A stretch of DNA of 51,343 nt, taken from the NCBI GenBank assembly GCA_013112725.1, contig JABFFZ010000035.1, positions 1 to 51,343 on the forward strand, given 5' to 3'. A program made the translations under genes and the position numbers. The notes beneath the pieces were generated by a model. The model had not been told where the DNA came from and ran no database searches. It worked only from the letters and a program-made list of their open reading frames with translations. The DNA is from Chloroflexota bacterium. Lineage in GTDB: Bacteria; Chloroflexota; Anaerolineae; Promineifilales; Promineifilaceae. Below, piece after piece: positions 15,206 through 23,406 of the stretch. How positions within the stretch are numbered: the first letter of the stretch is position 1; each line of letters starts with the position of its first letter.

Positions 15206-18109
15206 ATGAAAGTCGTTATTGTTGCTAAAACACGCCAGGGCGCAGGGGCCTGCATTGGGGCCATTTCGTTTGACGGCCGTAGTCTGCGCCTGATTGCTCC
15301 CGATGCTGCCACCAATGAAGCGGTTGGACTGGAATATAACGTGGGCGACGTGTGGGAAATCGAGGCCACGCCTGCCGCCGATATGATCCCGCCTCACATC
15401 GAAAATGTCATCGTCCATAACAAACGTCGCCTGCCGCCGCTGGAGGATGTGGTTTCCTTTATCGAACGGCATATGCCACCCAAAATCGGCAGTCCAGAAC
15501 TGTTGTATGCAGGGTTGACCCAGGTAACAGCAGCCGGCGCGCTTTACATCAGCCAGCAACATGGTATCCCGCCTTACAGCACACTCTTCTGGCGGCCAGA
15601 CAAACCGTTGCAGCGAAATACCGAGGCCAAACGCATTCGCTATCGTTATCCGGCAGACGCAGACGGTGAAAACGATTGGGACGCCGGTTGGTCGTTGACC
15701 TATGTGGGCTTTCAAGAACCACTGGCCGAAATTCCCGCGGGGACGCTGCTGCGTGTCTCTCTGGCCCACTGGTGGCACCCACCAGACAAACCAGAGGAGG
15801 AGTTGCGCTGTTTTGTCCAATTGTCGGGCTGGTTCACTGAAGAAATGAGATGGGGAGAAGGGGAGATGGGGAGATTCGATGAGCAGGATCAATCTTTCAC
15901 TCTTCCCATCTCTTCATCTCTTTATGCCAATCCACAAGAGGCCCTCAAGCAAGTTTTTGGCTATGACGAATTCCGCCCGCTGCAAGCAGAGATTATCCAA
16001 AACGTGTTGGCAAAAAAAGATAGCGTGGCCATCATGCCCACCGGCAGCGGCAAGTCGCTGTGTTATCAATTGCCGGCACTCCTGTTTCCGGGGTTGACCG
16101 TGGTTGTCTCGCCGCTCATTTCACTGATGGAAGACCAGGTGAGCGCGCTGCATGAATTGGGCGTAGCGGCCACTTTTCTAAACAGCACGCTAACGTACAG
16201 CGAGTATGTGGCGCGCATGAATGGAGTGCGTAACGGCCGTATCAAACTCCTGTACGCCGCCCCAGAAACGCTGCTCCGCCCAGAGATATTATTGCTATTG
16301 GAACAGTGCCGGGTGGATTGCCTGACCATTGATGAAGCCCACTGTATCTCCCAATGGGGGCACGACTTTCGCCCGGAATTCCGGCAGTTGATTGAAGTGC
16401 GTAAACGGCTGCCTGAGGCGGTCTGTTTTGCGCTGACGGCTACGGCCACGCCCCGGGTGCAACAGGATATTCTCGATTCGCTGGGTATTTCCCAGGCGCA
16501 GGCGTTTATTGCCAGCTTTAACCGGGAAAATCTCTTTCTCAGCGTCCAACCCAAGACCGATCTGGTCGGGCAAACACTCTCTTTTCTGGAAGACCATCGG
16601 GAGGAGTCGGGCATCATTTACTGCGCCACACGCAAACAGGTGGATTTATTGACCGGTGTGTTGCAGGCGAAAGGGTGGGCGGTACGGCCGTATCACGCCG
16701 GGCTGGATGACGCCACCCGCACCCAAAACCAACGCGCCTTCATCCGTGATGACGTGCCCATCATCGTCGCCACCATAGCGTTTGGCATGGGTATCAATAA
16801 ACCCAATGTGCGCTTTATTTTGCACGTAGATTTGCCGCAGGACATTGAAAGCTATTACCAGCAAATTGGTCGTGCCGGGCGTGATGGGCTGCGCGCGGAC
16901 TGCCTGCTGCTCTACAGTTATGCTGACGTGAGTACCGTCAATTTTTTCATTGAAAAGATGCCCCCGGAACTGCAAAGAGGGGCTTCCCTGCGGCTGGCGG
17001 CGATGGTGCAATATGCGGAGGCAGGGGTGTGCCGCCGACGGCCGTTGCTCACCTACTTTGGCGAACCATATGAAGCGGAATCATGCGACGCCTGCGACTA
17101 CTGCCTGGCAGAAGAACAAGAACGGGTTGATCTGACTGTGCCCGCCCAAAAATTCCTCTCTTGCATTTACCGCACCGAACAGTTTTTTGGCGTGAACCAC
17201 ATTATTGATGTGCTGCGCGGCTCACGAAATCAGAAGATTTTGCAGCGCGGCCATGACAGACTCTCCACCTACGGCATTGGCCTGGAGTGGGACAAAGAGC
17301 AGTGGAAACACCTCTGCACCCAACTCATCCAACAGGGTTTGCTGTTGCAAGATTTGGAACATGGCAGCCTGAAATTGACGGAAATGGCGTGGCCGGTTTT
17401 GCGTGGGCAGGCCCAATTCTGGGGAGTGATGGAGACAATGCGGCGGAAAACGGCCGTAACCGCCCCCACCGAACCCCTCGACTACAATCGGGAACTGTTT
17501 GCTCTGCTGCGCCAAAAACGCAAAGAGTTGGCCGACGTGGCCAACGTGCCCCCATACGTCATCTTTTCCGACCGGACGCTGGTGGAGATGGCCGCCTTTT
17601 ACCCCCAATCGCGGGAATCGCTGACGCGCATCTACGGCATCGGCCAGCGCAAACTGGAAACCTATGCCGATGTTTTCTTGCCGCTGATCCGTGAGTATTG
17701 CACGGCGCACAATTTGACAGAAGTAGCCAATATGCCAACCATACGCCGCGCCAGCCAACCGGAAGGCAGCAAGCCAGCCGGGGCGCGGGCACAGTTGGCG
17801 GTGGAGATGTATGAAAAGGGAAAACCTGTGCCTGAAATCGCCGATGAATTGGCCGTCAAAACCAGCACGGTGTTAAAGTATTTGGTAGAGGCGGTGAGAG
17901 GGGGACGGCCGTTACCGCCCGACAACTTCCGCGCCCTCTCCACCCTTTCCCCGGCGGAACAAGCGCGCGTCCTGGCTGTCTTCGCCGAACTCGGCCCCGA
18001 CTTCCTGCGCCCTGTCTTCGACGCTCTGGGCGAAACGGTCAGCTTTGAAGAGCTACACATCCTGCGCCTGGTTTATTTGTGTGAGCAAACATCGGGCGAT
18101 GAGAATTAG
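15206..18109 (+). CDS. RecQ-family ATP-dependent DNA helicase with extra N-terminal dual-OB-like region
   Basis: A 967-residue multidomain protein. Residues 1-210 precede the helicase and resemble a dual OB-fold region (KVVIVAKTRQGAGACIGAIS, DVWEIEA, LLRVSLAHWW); normal RecQ lacks it. Helicase motifs: FGYDEFRPLQAEII, Walker A MPTGSGKS (about 277), DEAHCISQWGHDFRPEF (about 376) and GRAGRDG (about 553). The RecQ zinc site has CDACDYC (about 627-633), then a winged helix, an HRDC domain (about 760-835) and an HTH_40-type tail (about 850-950). RecQ unwinds 3'-5' in repair and in several defence systems. SD GAGGGAAAG precedes the ATG. It is the third gene of the DUF488 operon. A hairpin repeat lies in frame at residues 214-236. 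Confidence 0.92.
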   Translation: MKVVIVAKTRQGAGACIGAISFDGRSLRLIAPDAATNEAVGLEYNVGDVWEIEATPAADMIPPHIENVIVHNKRRLPPLEDVVSFIERHMPPKIGSPELLYAGLTQVTAAGALYISQQHGIPPYSTLFWRPDKPLQRNTEAKRIRYRYPADADGENDWDAGWSLTYVGFQEPLAEIPAGTLLRVSLAHWWHPPDKPEEELRCFVQLSGWFTEEMRWGEGEMGRFDEQDQSFTLPISSSLYANPQEALKQVFGYDEFRPLQAEIIQNVLAKKDSVAIMPTGSGKSLCYQLPALLFPGLTVVVSPLISLMEDQVSALHELGVAATFLNSTLTYSEYVARMNGVRNGRIKLLYAAPETLLRPEILLLLEQCRVDCLTIDEAHCISQWGHDFRPEFRQLIEVRKRLPEAVCFALTATATPRVQQDILDSLGISQAQAFIASFNRENLFLSVQPKTDLVGQTLSFLEDHREESGIIYCATRKQVDLLTGVLQAKGWAVRPYHAGLDDATRTQNQRAFIRDDVPIIVATIAFGMGINKPNVRFILHVDLPQDIESYYQQIGRAGRDGLRADCLLLYSYADVSTVNFFIEKMPPELQRGASLRLAAMVQYAEAGVCRRRPLLTYFGEPYEAESCDACDYCLAEEQERVDLTVPAQKFLSCIYRTEQFFGVNHIIDVLRGSRNQKILQRGHDRLSTYGIGLEWDKEQWKHLCTQLIQQGLLLQDLEHGSLKLTEMAWPVLRGQAQFWGVMETMRRKTAVTAPTEPLDYNRELFALLRQKRKELADVANVPPYVIFSDRTLVEMAAFYPQSRESLTRIYGIGQRKLETYADVFLPLIREYCTAHNLTEVANMPTIRRASQPEGSKPAGARAQLAVEMYEKGKPVPEIADELAVKTSTVLKYLVEAVRGGRPLPPDNFRALSTLSPAEQARVLAVFAELGPDFLRPVFDALGETVSFEELHILRLVYLCEQTSGDEN
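15863..15912. repeat. Hairpin repeat inside the recQ coding region
   Basis: GAGATGGGGAGA (15863-15874) pairs with TCTTCCCATCTC (15901-15912) with one G-T pair, and the flanks extend the likeness. It encodes a low-complexity linker (WGEGEMGRFDEQD...) between the N-terminal region and the helicase core. Intergenic hairpins elsewhere use similar words, so this looks like one that was kept in frame. Confidence 0.55.
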
Positions 18110-18177
18110 CCAGGTTTTGTGATAATGGAGACGCTGCAAACAGTGTCCAAATGCATGATGGAATTGAGGAGTAGCGG

Positions 18178-18564
18178 ATGAGCAAAATTACCCTTGAATT
18201 ACCACAAACGTTGTTAGAGACCATTCAACAACAAGCGTCGGCATCTGATAAAACAGTCAGTGAATATGTGGCCGACTTAATCGGCGAAAAACTGCCGTCC
18301 CCGGTTACTAAAACAAGCCAGTTTGACAGTTTTCACCAGGAAGTGGCCGCATTTGAAAACCTCAAACCAGATCTTCTAAAGCGGTATGCCGGGCAATTTG
18401 TAGCCATTTATCAGGGACAGGTCGTTGGTTATGGCGAAGATGAAACGGTTTTGTTCAGGCAGATGTTAGCCAGATATGGCGCGGTTCCCTGTTATATTGA
18501 AAAAGTTGCCCCAGAAACACCCCGCCGTGCCCGGATGCCCTCTATTCGGGTAAAAGCCGTATGA
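18178..18564 (+). CDS. Ribbon-helix-helix plus DUF5678-like protein
   Basis: A 128-residue protein. The N-terminus (KITLELPQTLLETIQQQASASDKTVSEYVADLI, about 3-36) is a ribbon-helix-helix-type DNA-binding module like those of antitoxins. The second part (about 60-105) has KRYAGQFVAIYQGQVVGYGEDETVLFRQM, the DUF5678 pattern. GAGGAG precedes the ATG at ideal spacing. It overlaps the retropepsin-like gene by four bases (ATGA), so the two are made together. The pair has the layout of a regulator or antitoxin with a partner enzyme, but no toxin activity is established for such proteins. Confidence 0.75.
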   Translation: MSKITLELPQTLLETIQQQASASDKTVSEYVADLIGEKLPSPVTKTSQFDSFHQEVAAFENLKPDLLKRYAGQFVAIYQGQVVGYGEDETVLFRQMLARYGAVPCYIEKVAPETPRRARMPSIRVKAV

Positions 18565-18950
18565 CACCTTACAGCACTGAATTTGACCCGCCAGCGGCCG
18601 TTGTCCAGATTCAGGTTGCTGGTGTGGTGCATACACGTCCACGTGTTACGATTTCCGCCATATTGGACACAGGGGCAGATTTGACGGCCGTGCCTGAAAC
18701 GCTGGCTGAGCGGTTAGACCTTTACCCAACAGAGCGTATGGCAATTGAAGATGTCAATGGTCAAACGACCATCGCTCACACCTACATGGTCAGATTGAGA
18801 ATTGCCAACAAGACCATTTCTGAACACAAAGTGTTACTGACCGGACTGGATTTTGGCATCATCGGGCACGATTTGCTCAATACGTTTTATGTTCTCTTGA
18901 ATGGGCCGGAAAGCACGTTTGAAATGGCCGAAACCCCATCCAGCTACTAA
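18561..18950 (+). CDS. Retropepsin-like aspartyl protease (clan AA)
   Basis: A 129-residue protein. ISAILDTGADLTAVPETLAERLDL (about 30-53) contains the catalytic DTGA turn followed by a hydrophobic helix. LDFGIIGHDLLNTFYVLLNG (about 95-114) is the conserved psi-loop partner of single-domain bacterial aspartyl proteases. The length fits a monomer that dimerises as in retroviral protease. It is translationally coupled to the RHH/DUF5678 protein. Its substrate is unknown; cleavage of the partner protein is one idea but nothing in the sequence proves it. Confidence 0.85.
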   Translation: MTPYSTEFDPPAAVVQIQVAGVVHTRPRVTISAILDTGADLTAVPETLAERLDLYPTERMAIEDVNGQTTIAHTYMVRLRIANKTISEHKVLLTGLDFGIIGHDLLNTFYVLLNGPESTFEMAETPSSY

Positions 18951-18985
18951 TAGACATCCGATTTTTTCAAAAAATCAGATGTCTA
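18951..18985. repeat. Hairpin, AGACATCCGATTT word family
   Basis: TAGACATC (18951-18958) and GATGTCTA (18978-18985) flank T6 and A7 runs, giving a nearly continuous stem directly after the protease stop. It is a likely terminator. The same word is at 24675-24707 and, decayed, at 42365-42396. Confidence 0.6.
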
Positions 18986-18998
18986 CCACACGCGATGG

Positions 18999-19235
18999 TC
19001 ATTCAGCGGCGTTGGGATTTTTCCCCCCTGCGGGGTTCAGAATGACAGATGTGGCGGGCGCGGCGTCCGGGTGCAGGGAGGCGAAATAATCGAGCAAGGT
19101 GCGGTGGATGAAGACCCAACCACCACCCACCTTCCGCAGGAAAATGCGGTTAGCCATGTCATCCAAATAAGCAATGGGACGGCCGTCACGAAACGGAAAC
19201 GACGAGACGTGGTTTTTAGAAAGAAGCAGTTGCAA
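18999..19235 (-). pseudogene. C-terminal fragment of a NACHT/STAND-type NTPase
   Basis: A 78-residue open frame with no ribosome site. It contains SFPFRDGRPIAYLDDMANRI, then FLRKVGGGWVFIHRTLLDYFA, the C-terminal segment typical of large NACHT NTPases in Chloroflexota and cyanobacteria, whose LRRVGG.Y.FIHR.L..YFA motif is characteristic. The NTPase core is missing, so only the tail of a lost gene remains. NACHT proteins act in signalling and anti-phage defence. The rest of the 450-base gap holds hairpins only. Confidence 0.6.
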
Positions 19236-19298
19236 AACATGATGCTTTGGGCGTAGTCACGGTCGGGGATGAAACTGTGCATCTGCAAGACCAAACAT

Positions 19299-19378
19299 CG
19301 TCTAAAAATAGACGATTATTGGACTTTTTAGACGATAGACGAACCATAAACCGTAATCCGAAGGCCGATTACGGTTTA
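19299..19378. repeat. Two hairpins before the PLP-enzyme gene 3' end
   Basis: CGTCTAAAAA (19299-19308) pairs with TTTTTAGACG (19325-19334). TAAACCGTAATC (19347-19358) pairs with GATTACGGTTTA (19367-19378), the CGTAATCC family. Together they lie between the NACHT remnant and the stop codon of the minus-strand PLP gene and are likely transcription stops. Confidence 0.6.
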
Positions 19379-19398
19379 CGGCTCACGGATTACGACGC

Positions 19399-20952
19399 TT
19401 AGCTTCCATCCCGAATCACGCGGCAGGATTCAATATCAAAGGTCACTTCGCCGATGTTCAGGTTGGTCTGGTCGCGGAAACCGGCGGCAAAGTGCAGGAA
19501 GCGGTACACGTCTGCAAAATTGGTGGCCAGCCCCACCGAAACACGAATGGCGCCGGCGCTTTTGTGGCCCCGGTATTGGATCATTTGCAAAAATCGGGGC
19601 ATGGTCAGGTTTGGCTCGTCAGCCATGATGCTCCGAATTTCTTCGGGGGTTAAATCTTCGGCCATCTCACCCGCGCCGGGGTTGCAGAAACAGCCGGTGC
19701 GCAGCGAAATGCCTTGCTGATTGGCCAGTTCTTCAATGCGACGGTAATCGAGCAATTTTTCGTCCGGGCCATAGAAATTGAGCGTGATGGTGCCGCCACG
19801 TTCCCCGGTGTGGATGGGACCATAGATGCGGATCATCGGATGCCCGTTTGAATGGCGCAATGCATACAGATTGTCCAACAACCAGCCCGTCAGGCAGCGC
19901 ACCCGCTCACTGATGGTTTCTATGCCAACACTCTCCAGGTGTTGCAGGCCAATCTTCACCGCCGGAATGTTCAAATAATCCACCGTGCCATCTTCAAAAC
20001 CGGCCTCGCCCGGCGTTAGCACATGGCCGCGCCCATGCACGCTGGCAAAATTGACCGTACCCCCGGCAAACCAGGGGCGGTGCAGTTTGCCAAGCACCCG
20101 TTTATGCACCAGCAGCGCACCAATGCCCGTGGGGTAGCCAAACATCTTGTAGAAGGACAGGCTCACAAAATCGGGCTGCACCTGCTGCAAATCCAGCCGG
20201 TTGGTGGGCACAAAGGCCGCCGCATCCAGCAGCACATCCCACCCCTTTTGGTGGGCCAGTTCAATGTATGCCAGTGGGTGTTTGACGCCGGAAAAGTTGG
20301 ACTGTGCCGGGTAGGCAAATAAATGAGGATAGGCCGGGTCAATGGTGTCCAGCAGTTCTACCAGTTTATCCCGATCAATGCGCAGTTCCGGGCGGGTGAG
20401 CGGCAGGTAGATAAATTCGGCCCCGCGCGCCTGGGCAAATTCGCGGATGCCGTTGACGGAGTTATGGTTGTCAAAGGTGAGCAGGTAACGGCTACCCGGC
20501 TGGAAGGGATACGATTCACCCACATGCTTTAGCGCGCCGCTGGCATTGGGCGTGAAGATGACGACGTAATCATCACCGGCGTTGAAGTAGTGCCGCACGT
20601 AATGGCGTGTGCCCTCCACCAGTTCCGTCATCGCCTGGGAGGTGGGGTTGGCGGAGTGGGGGTTGCCGTAGACATGGTTACGCAGCAGGTCAAAATGCTT
20701 GGTAAGCTGCGATTCGGCATACAACCCGCCACCGGTGTAATCCAGGTAAATCTGGGCGTGTGCGTCCAACCGTTGGTAGTCGGCCCGGCGCAGTTCAGTG
20801 AGGCGATGGGTGGTGGCATAGGTGGGGTAGTCGTAGAGAAATTGTTTGTGGGCGGTTTCCTGAGCAGAGGGGGGATAAGTGGGGATGGTCACGCTTGCAC
20901 TGAGCGTGGCCGAAGTGGCCGTGTCTATTTCCTTGATCAACATACTACACAT
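19399..20952 (-). CDS. Aminotransferase class V-fold PLP enzyme (cysteine desulfurase / Moco sulfurase-like)
   Basis: A 517-residue PLP-dependent enzyme. IYLDYTGGGLY (about 67-77), FTPNASGALKHVGESYPF, FDNHNSVNGIREFA and LLDAAAFVPTNRLDL supply cofactor contacts. The Schiff-base Lys is in DFVSLSFYKMFGYPTGIGALL (about 270). RTGCFCNPGAGE near residue 410 provides a Cys placed as in eukaryotic Moco sulfurases. The usual product would be a persulfide from cysteine. The closest described relatives are the MOCOS N-terminal domain and similar stand-alone bacterial proteins. The ATG has AAAGGAG at seven bases. It contains no ACGGCCGT over 1.5 kb, unlike its neighbours. No sulfur-carrier partner is adjacent. 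Confidence 0.85.
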   Translation of the reverse strand: MCSMLIKEIDTATSATLSASVTIPTYPPSAQETAHKQFLYDYPTYATTHRLTELRRADYQRLDAHAQIYLDYTGGGLYAESQLTKHFDLLRNHVYGNPHSANPTSQAMTELVEGTRHYVRHYFNAGDDYVVIFTPNASGALKHVGESYPFQPGSRYLLTFDNHNSVNGIREFAQARGAEFIYLPLTRPELRIDRDKLVELLDTIDPAYPHLFAYPAQSNFSGVKHPLAYIELAHQKGWDVLLDAAAFVPTNRLDLQQVQPDFVSLSFYKMFGYPTGIGALLVHKRVLGKLHRPWFAGGTVNFASVHGRGHVLTPGEAGFEDGTVDYLNIPAVKIGLQHLESVGIETISERVRCLTGWLLDNLYALRHSNGHPMIRIYGPIHTGERGGTITLNFYGPDEKLLDYRRIEELANQQGISLRTGCFCNPGAGEMAEDLTPEEIRSIMADEPNLTMPRFLQMIQYRGHKSAGAIRVSVGLATNFADVYRFLHFAAGFRDQTNLNIGEVTFDIESCRVIRDGS

Positions 20953-20970
20953 GCGCTGCTCCTTTGCAAA

Positions 20971-21024
20971 AGGTTTGTAGTAGGCACTTTAGTGCCGTCA
21001 GCAGGCGATAAATCGCCCACTACG
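20971..21024. repeat. Hairpin, GTAGTAGGC / GCCCACTAC words
   Basis: TAGTAGGC and GCCCACTACGAA bracket an inner GCGATAAATCGC stem. A close relative is at 23321-23385. It lies between the YbaK-like gene and the PLP gene, both on the minus strand, upstream of the latter. Confidence 0.6.
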
Positions 21025-21032
21025 AACGAACA

Positions 21033-21500
21033 TCAACCCAATTGTACCACTTCCACATCACCCAATGCTTGCATGAGATCGGCCGTTTTCAGAATCACGG
21101 CCGTACCCCGCACCCCCGACCCAATGGACAGTTCCTCTTGCGCCAGCACACTCGCGTCTACCAGCGTACGAATCGGCCAGGGCAGGCCAAACGGCGAAAC
21201 CGCGCCAATTTCATAACCGGTCACAGCCAGCACTTCTTCCGGTTTCGCCATTGTCAGGCGGGATTGGTTGAGCGTGCGGCGCAGCGCCTTCCAATCAATC
21301 TGGCGCGGCCCGGCCACCAGCACCATCACGAACTCATCGGCCGCCAGCCGGAACAAGATACTGCGCACCACCTGTTCCGGCTGCTGCCCACGCTCAGCCG
21401 CCGCCTGTTCCAGCGAATGAACGAGACCCGGATGCCGGAAAAAGGTGTAGGGGATGTGGAGTTGGTCGAGGTGTTGGGTAACGGCCGTAGCTTTTGTCAC
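21033..21500 (-). CDS. YbaK/EbsC-type aminoacyl-tRNA deacylase
   Basis: About 155 residues from a GTG at 21500, which has AGGAGA ten bases upstream; an ATG at 21596 would add 32 residues without domain content. YbaK/EbsC features: [42 protein letters not shown] with the Lys-equivalent region, [17 protein letters not shown] and [12 protein letters not shown] (about 105-117), followed by [28 protein letters not shown]. These enzymes hydrolyse mischarged Cys-tRNA(Pro) or similar tRNAs. The family is clear; the exact tRNA is not. Confidence 0.85.
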   Translation of the reverse strand: MTKATAVTQHLDQLHIPYTFFRHPGLVHSLEQAAAERGQQPEQVVRSILFRLAADEFVMVLVAGPRQIDWKALRRTLNQSRLTMAKPEEVLAVTGYEIGAVSPFGLPWPIRTLVDASVLAQEELSIGSGVRGTAVILKTADLMQALGDVEVVQLG

Positions 21501-21690
21501 AGGTTTTATATCTCCTTCAGCGAAGGGCAAATGGTACAGTAGTAACCACCACTTTACAACCTTGTGTTTTGTGCCGTAATGGCCTGTCATTGGCAAAAAA
21601 AGAGGGCTGTGTTATCTTTAGCCTCAGGTTGGCGTCTCCCGCCACAAACGCCAATCACCTGCATACTCAATTTATTCAGCGGAGGGAAAT

Positions 21691-22098
21691 ATGGGAATTC
21701 AATTTGCAACAGATGAATGGATTAAAGCCCTGAGGGACGAACTCAACAACAGCCCTGGCTACAAGAACGCCGCCTCAAAATGGGAAGGCGATTTCTACTT
21801 TGTCATTACCGCCGGCGACGCCATACCAGAGGACATTTACCTCTACATGGACTTGTGGCATGGTGAATGTCGGGATGCCTTCAAAGTAGATGACCCGGCC
21901 ACAAAATCCCCCGAGTTCAAGCTGCATGCGCCCGTCAAAACCTGGCGTGGCGTCATGGAAAAGAAAATTGACCCCATCAAAGGTATTGTCACTAAACAAC
22001 TGAAGCTGGAAGGGCCAATGATGAAGGTAATGAAAGCGCCCAAAGCAGCCATTGAACTGGTGGAAGCCTGCACCCGGTTGGATACGGACTGGCCGTGA
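21691..22098 (+). CDS. SCP2-like sterol-carrier domain protein
   Basis: A 135-residue single-domain protein. The pattern WIKALRDELNNSPGYKNAASKWEGDFYFVI, YLYMDLWHGECRDAF and a closing helix LEGPMMKVMKAPKAAIELVEACTRL fits the SCP2 lipid-binding fold. Bacterial members bind hydrophobic ligands such as fatty acyl groups and are often encoded near lipid enzymes. GGAGGGAAAT precedes the ATG. A perfect 19-bp hairpin follows and separates it from the alcohol dehydrogenase. The ligand is unknown. Confidence 0.75.
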   Translation: MGIQFATDEWIKALRDELNNSPGYKNAASKWEGDFYFVITAGDAIPEDIYLYMDLWHGECRDAFKVDDPATKSPEFKLHAPVKTWRGVMEKKIDPIKGIVTKQLKLEGPMMKVMKAPKAAIELVEACTRLDTDWP

Positions 22099-22138
22099 TG
22101 CGTGATGCGTGACCAACAAGTCACGCATCACGCATCAC
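22095..22138. repeat. Perfect 19-bp hairpin of GTGATGC words
   Basis: Three GTGATGC-type words (22095-22113) face exact complements (22120-22138) over a six-base loop. The stop of the SCP2-like gene is in the left arm. A long in-frame start for the next gene (22102) would be read from it and is rejected. Confidence 0.75.
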
Positions 22139-22149
22139 GCATCACGCAC

Positions 22150-23319
22150 ATGTGGTTTTTCAAGTGCCCTGAGTTTTTCTTTGGTGAAGATTCCCTGAGC
22201 CAACTGGGTAATCTTTCCGGTCAGCGCGCCTTTATTGTCACCGACGCCAACCTGTTGGCGTTGGGGTTTGTGGCGCAGGTGCAGCAGGCATTGGGCACGG
22301 CCGTACCCCACCAATACATTTTCGCCGAAGTGGAACCCGACCCCTCATTAGAAACGGTACAGCGCGGCGCAGCCGCTATGCTGGCATACGAACCCGATTG
22401 GATAATAGGGCTGGGCGGCGGCTCCTGCATGGACGCGGCCAAAGCGATGTGGGTTCTCTATGAACGCCCTGACCTTTCCCCAGACGAGATCAGCCCCATG
22501 CTAGACCTGGGCTTGCGCCAAAAAGCGCGGCTTATCTGCATTCCCACCACCGCCGGTACCGGCTCGGAATCTAACTTTGCCGTTGTCCTGACGGACACGG
22601 CCGCACACCGCAAACTCACCCTGGCTAACCGGGAAGCCACCCCGGACATAGCCATTGTAGACCCGGCACTCACCGCTAATCTGCCCGCCGGCGTTACCGC
22701 CGACAGCGGGATTGACGTCCTCACCCATGCCATTGAAGCGTATAGCTGCACCTGGGCCAATGATTTTACCGATGGCCTTTGCCTGCACGCGGCGCGCACA
22801 GTGTTCGCTTACCTGCCCAGCGCCATCAAAAACGGCGCCAGCGACCCGGTGGCCCGTGAGAAAATGGCGAATGCGGCGGCCATCGCCGGCATTACCCTGG
22901 GCAATAGCAGTGTGGCTCTGGCCCATGCCCTGGGGCACGCTGCCGGGGCTGTTTTTCGGCAGGTGGCACACGGCCGTATCACCGCCATCTTTTTGCCCTA
23001 CACCATCCAATTTGTGGCTAACGGTGGCGACAGCCGTTATACCGACCTGGCGCTGGCCTTGGGTCTGCCCAATGGGGATGAACAGGCAGTGGCGCAAAAT
23101 CTGGCAACGGCCGTGCGCGGCCTGATGCACGAAGTACGCCTGCCCACCAGCCTGCAAGAAGCTGGCATCGCGCTAGCCGAACTGGAAGCGATGCTCCCCC
23201 TTCTGTGTGAACACGTAGATGTAGACGCCAACCTCCTCATGTCCCGCCGCATCCCCACGCTGGAAGAGATCGAGCAGCTTTTCCGCTATGCCTATGCGGG
23301 GCAAGAAGTGGATTTTTAA
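22150..23319 (+). CDS. Iron-containing alcohol dehydrogenase
   Basis: 389 residues from the ATG at 22150; the ORF could start at 22102 but those residues come from the hairpin. Family traits: WFFKCPEFFFGEDSL, GGGSCMDAAKAMWVLYERP (about 97-115, NAD-binding GGGS), PTTAGTGSESNFAVVL (about 136) and the metal-binding region DVLTHAIEAYSC (about 195) and ALAHALGHAAGAVFRQVAHG (about 258-277), containing the His ligands. Group III dehydrogenases act on alcohols or aldehydes with NAD(P). Length is normal. It is followed by a hairpin and then by the patatin gene on the same strand. Confidence 0.9.
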   Translation: MWFFKCPEFFFGEDSLSQLGNLSGQRAFIVTDANLLALGFVAQVQQALGTAVPHQYIFAEVEPDPSLETVQRGAAAMLAYEPDWIIGLGGGSCMDAAKAMWVLYERPDLSPDEISPMLDLGLRQKARLICIPTTAGTGSESNFAVVLTDTAAHRKLTLANREATPDIAIVDPALTANLPAGVTADSGIDVLTHAIEAYSCTWANDFTDGLCLHAARTVFAYLPSAIKNGASDPVAREKMANAAAIAGITLGNSSVALAHALGHAAGAVFRQVAHGRITAIFLPYTIQFVANGGDSRYTDLALALGLPNGDEQAVAQNLATAVRGLMHEVRLPTSLQEAGIALAELEAMLPLLCEHVDVDANLLMSRRIPTLEEIEQLFRYAYAGQEVDF

Positions 23320-23320
23320 G

Positions 23321-23385
23321 TCGTTCGTAATAGGCAATTTATCGCTCTCCCCAAGAATGGGGATAAATCGCCGACTACGAACGAA
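23321..23385. repeat. Compound hairpin with CTCCCC loop stem
   Basis: TCGTTCGTAATAGGCAATTTATC faces GATAAATCGCCGACTACGAACGA with the inner stem CTCCCC/GGGGATA. It matches the one at 20971-21024 (GTAGTAGGC type) in its outer words. Confidence 0.6.
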
Positions 23386-23406
23386 CACGAACATCACCAT
23401 GGCAGT

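Noticed and set aside
22102..22149. Longer start of the alcohol dehydrogenase
   Set aside because: The extra 16 residues are read from a perfect hairpin and do not fit the family.
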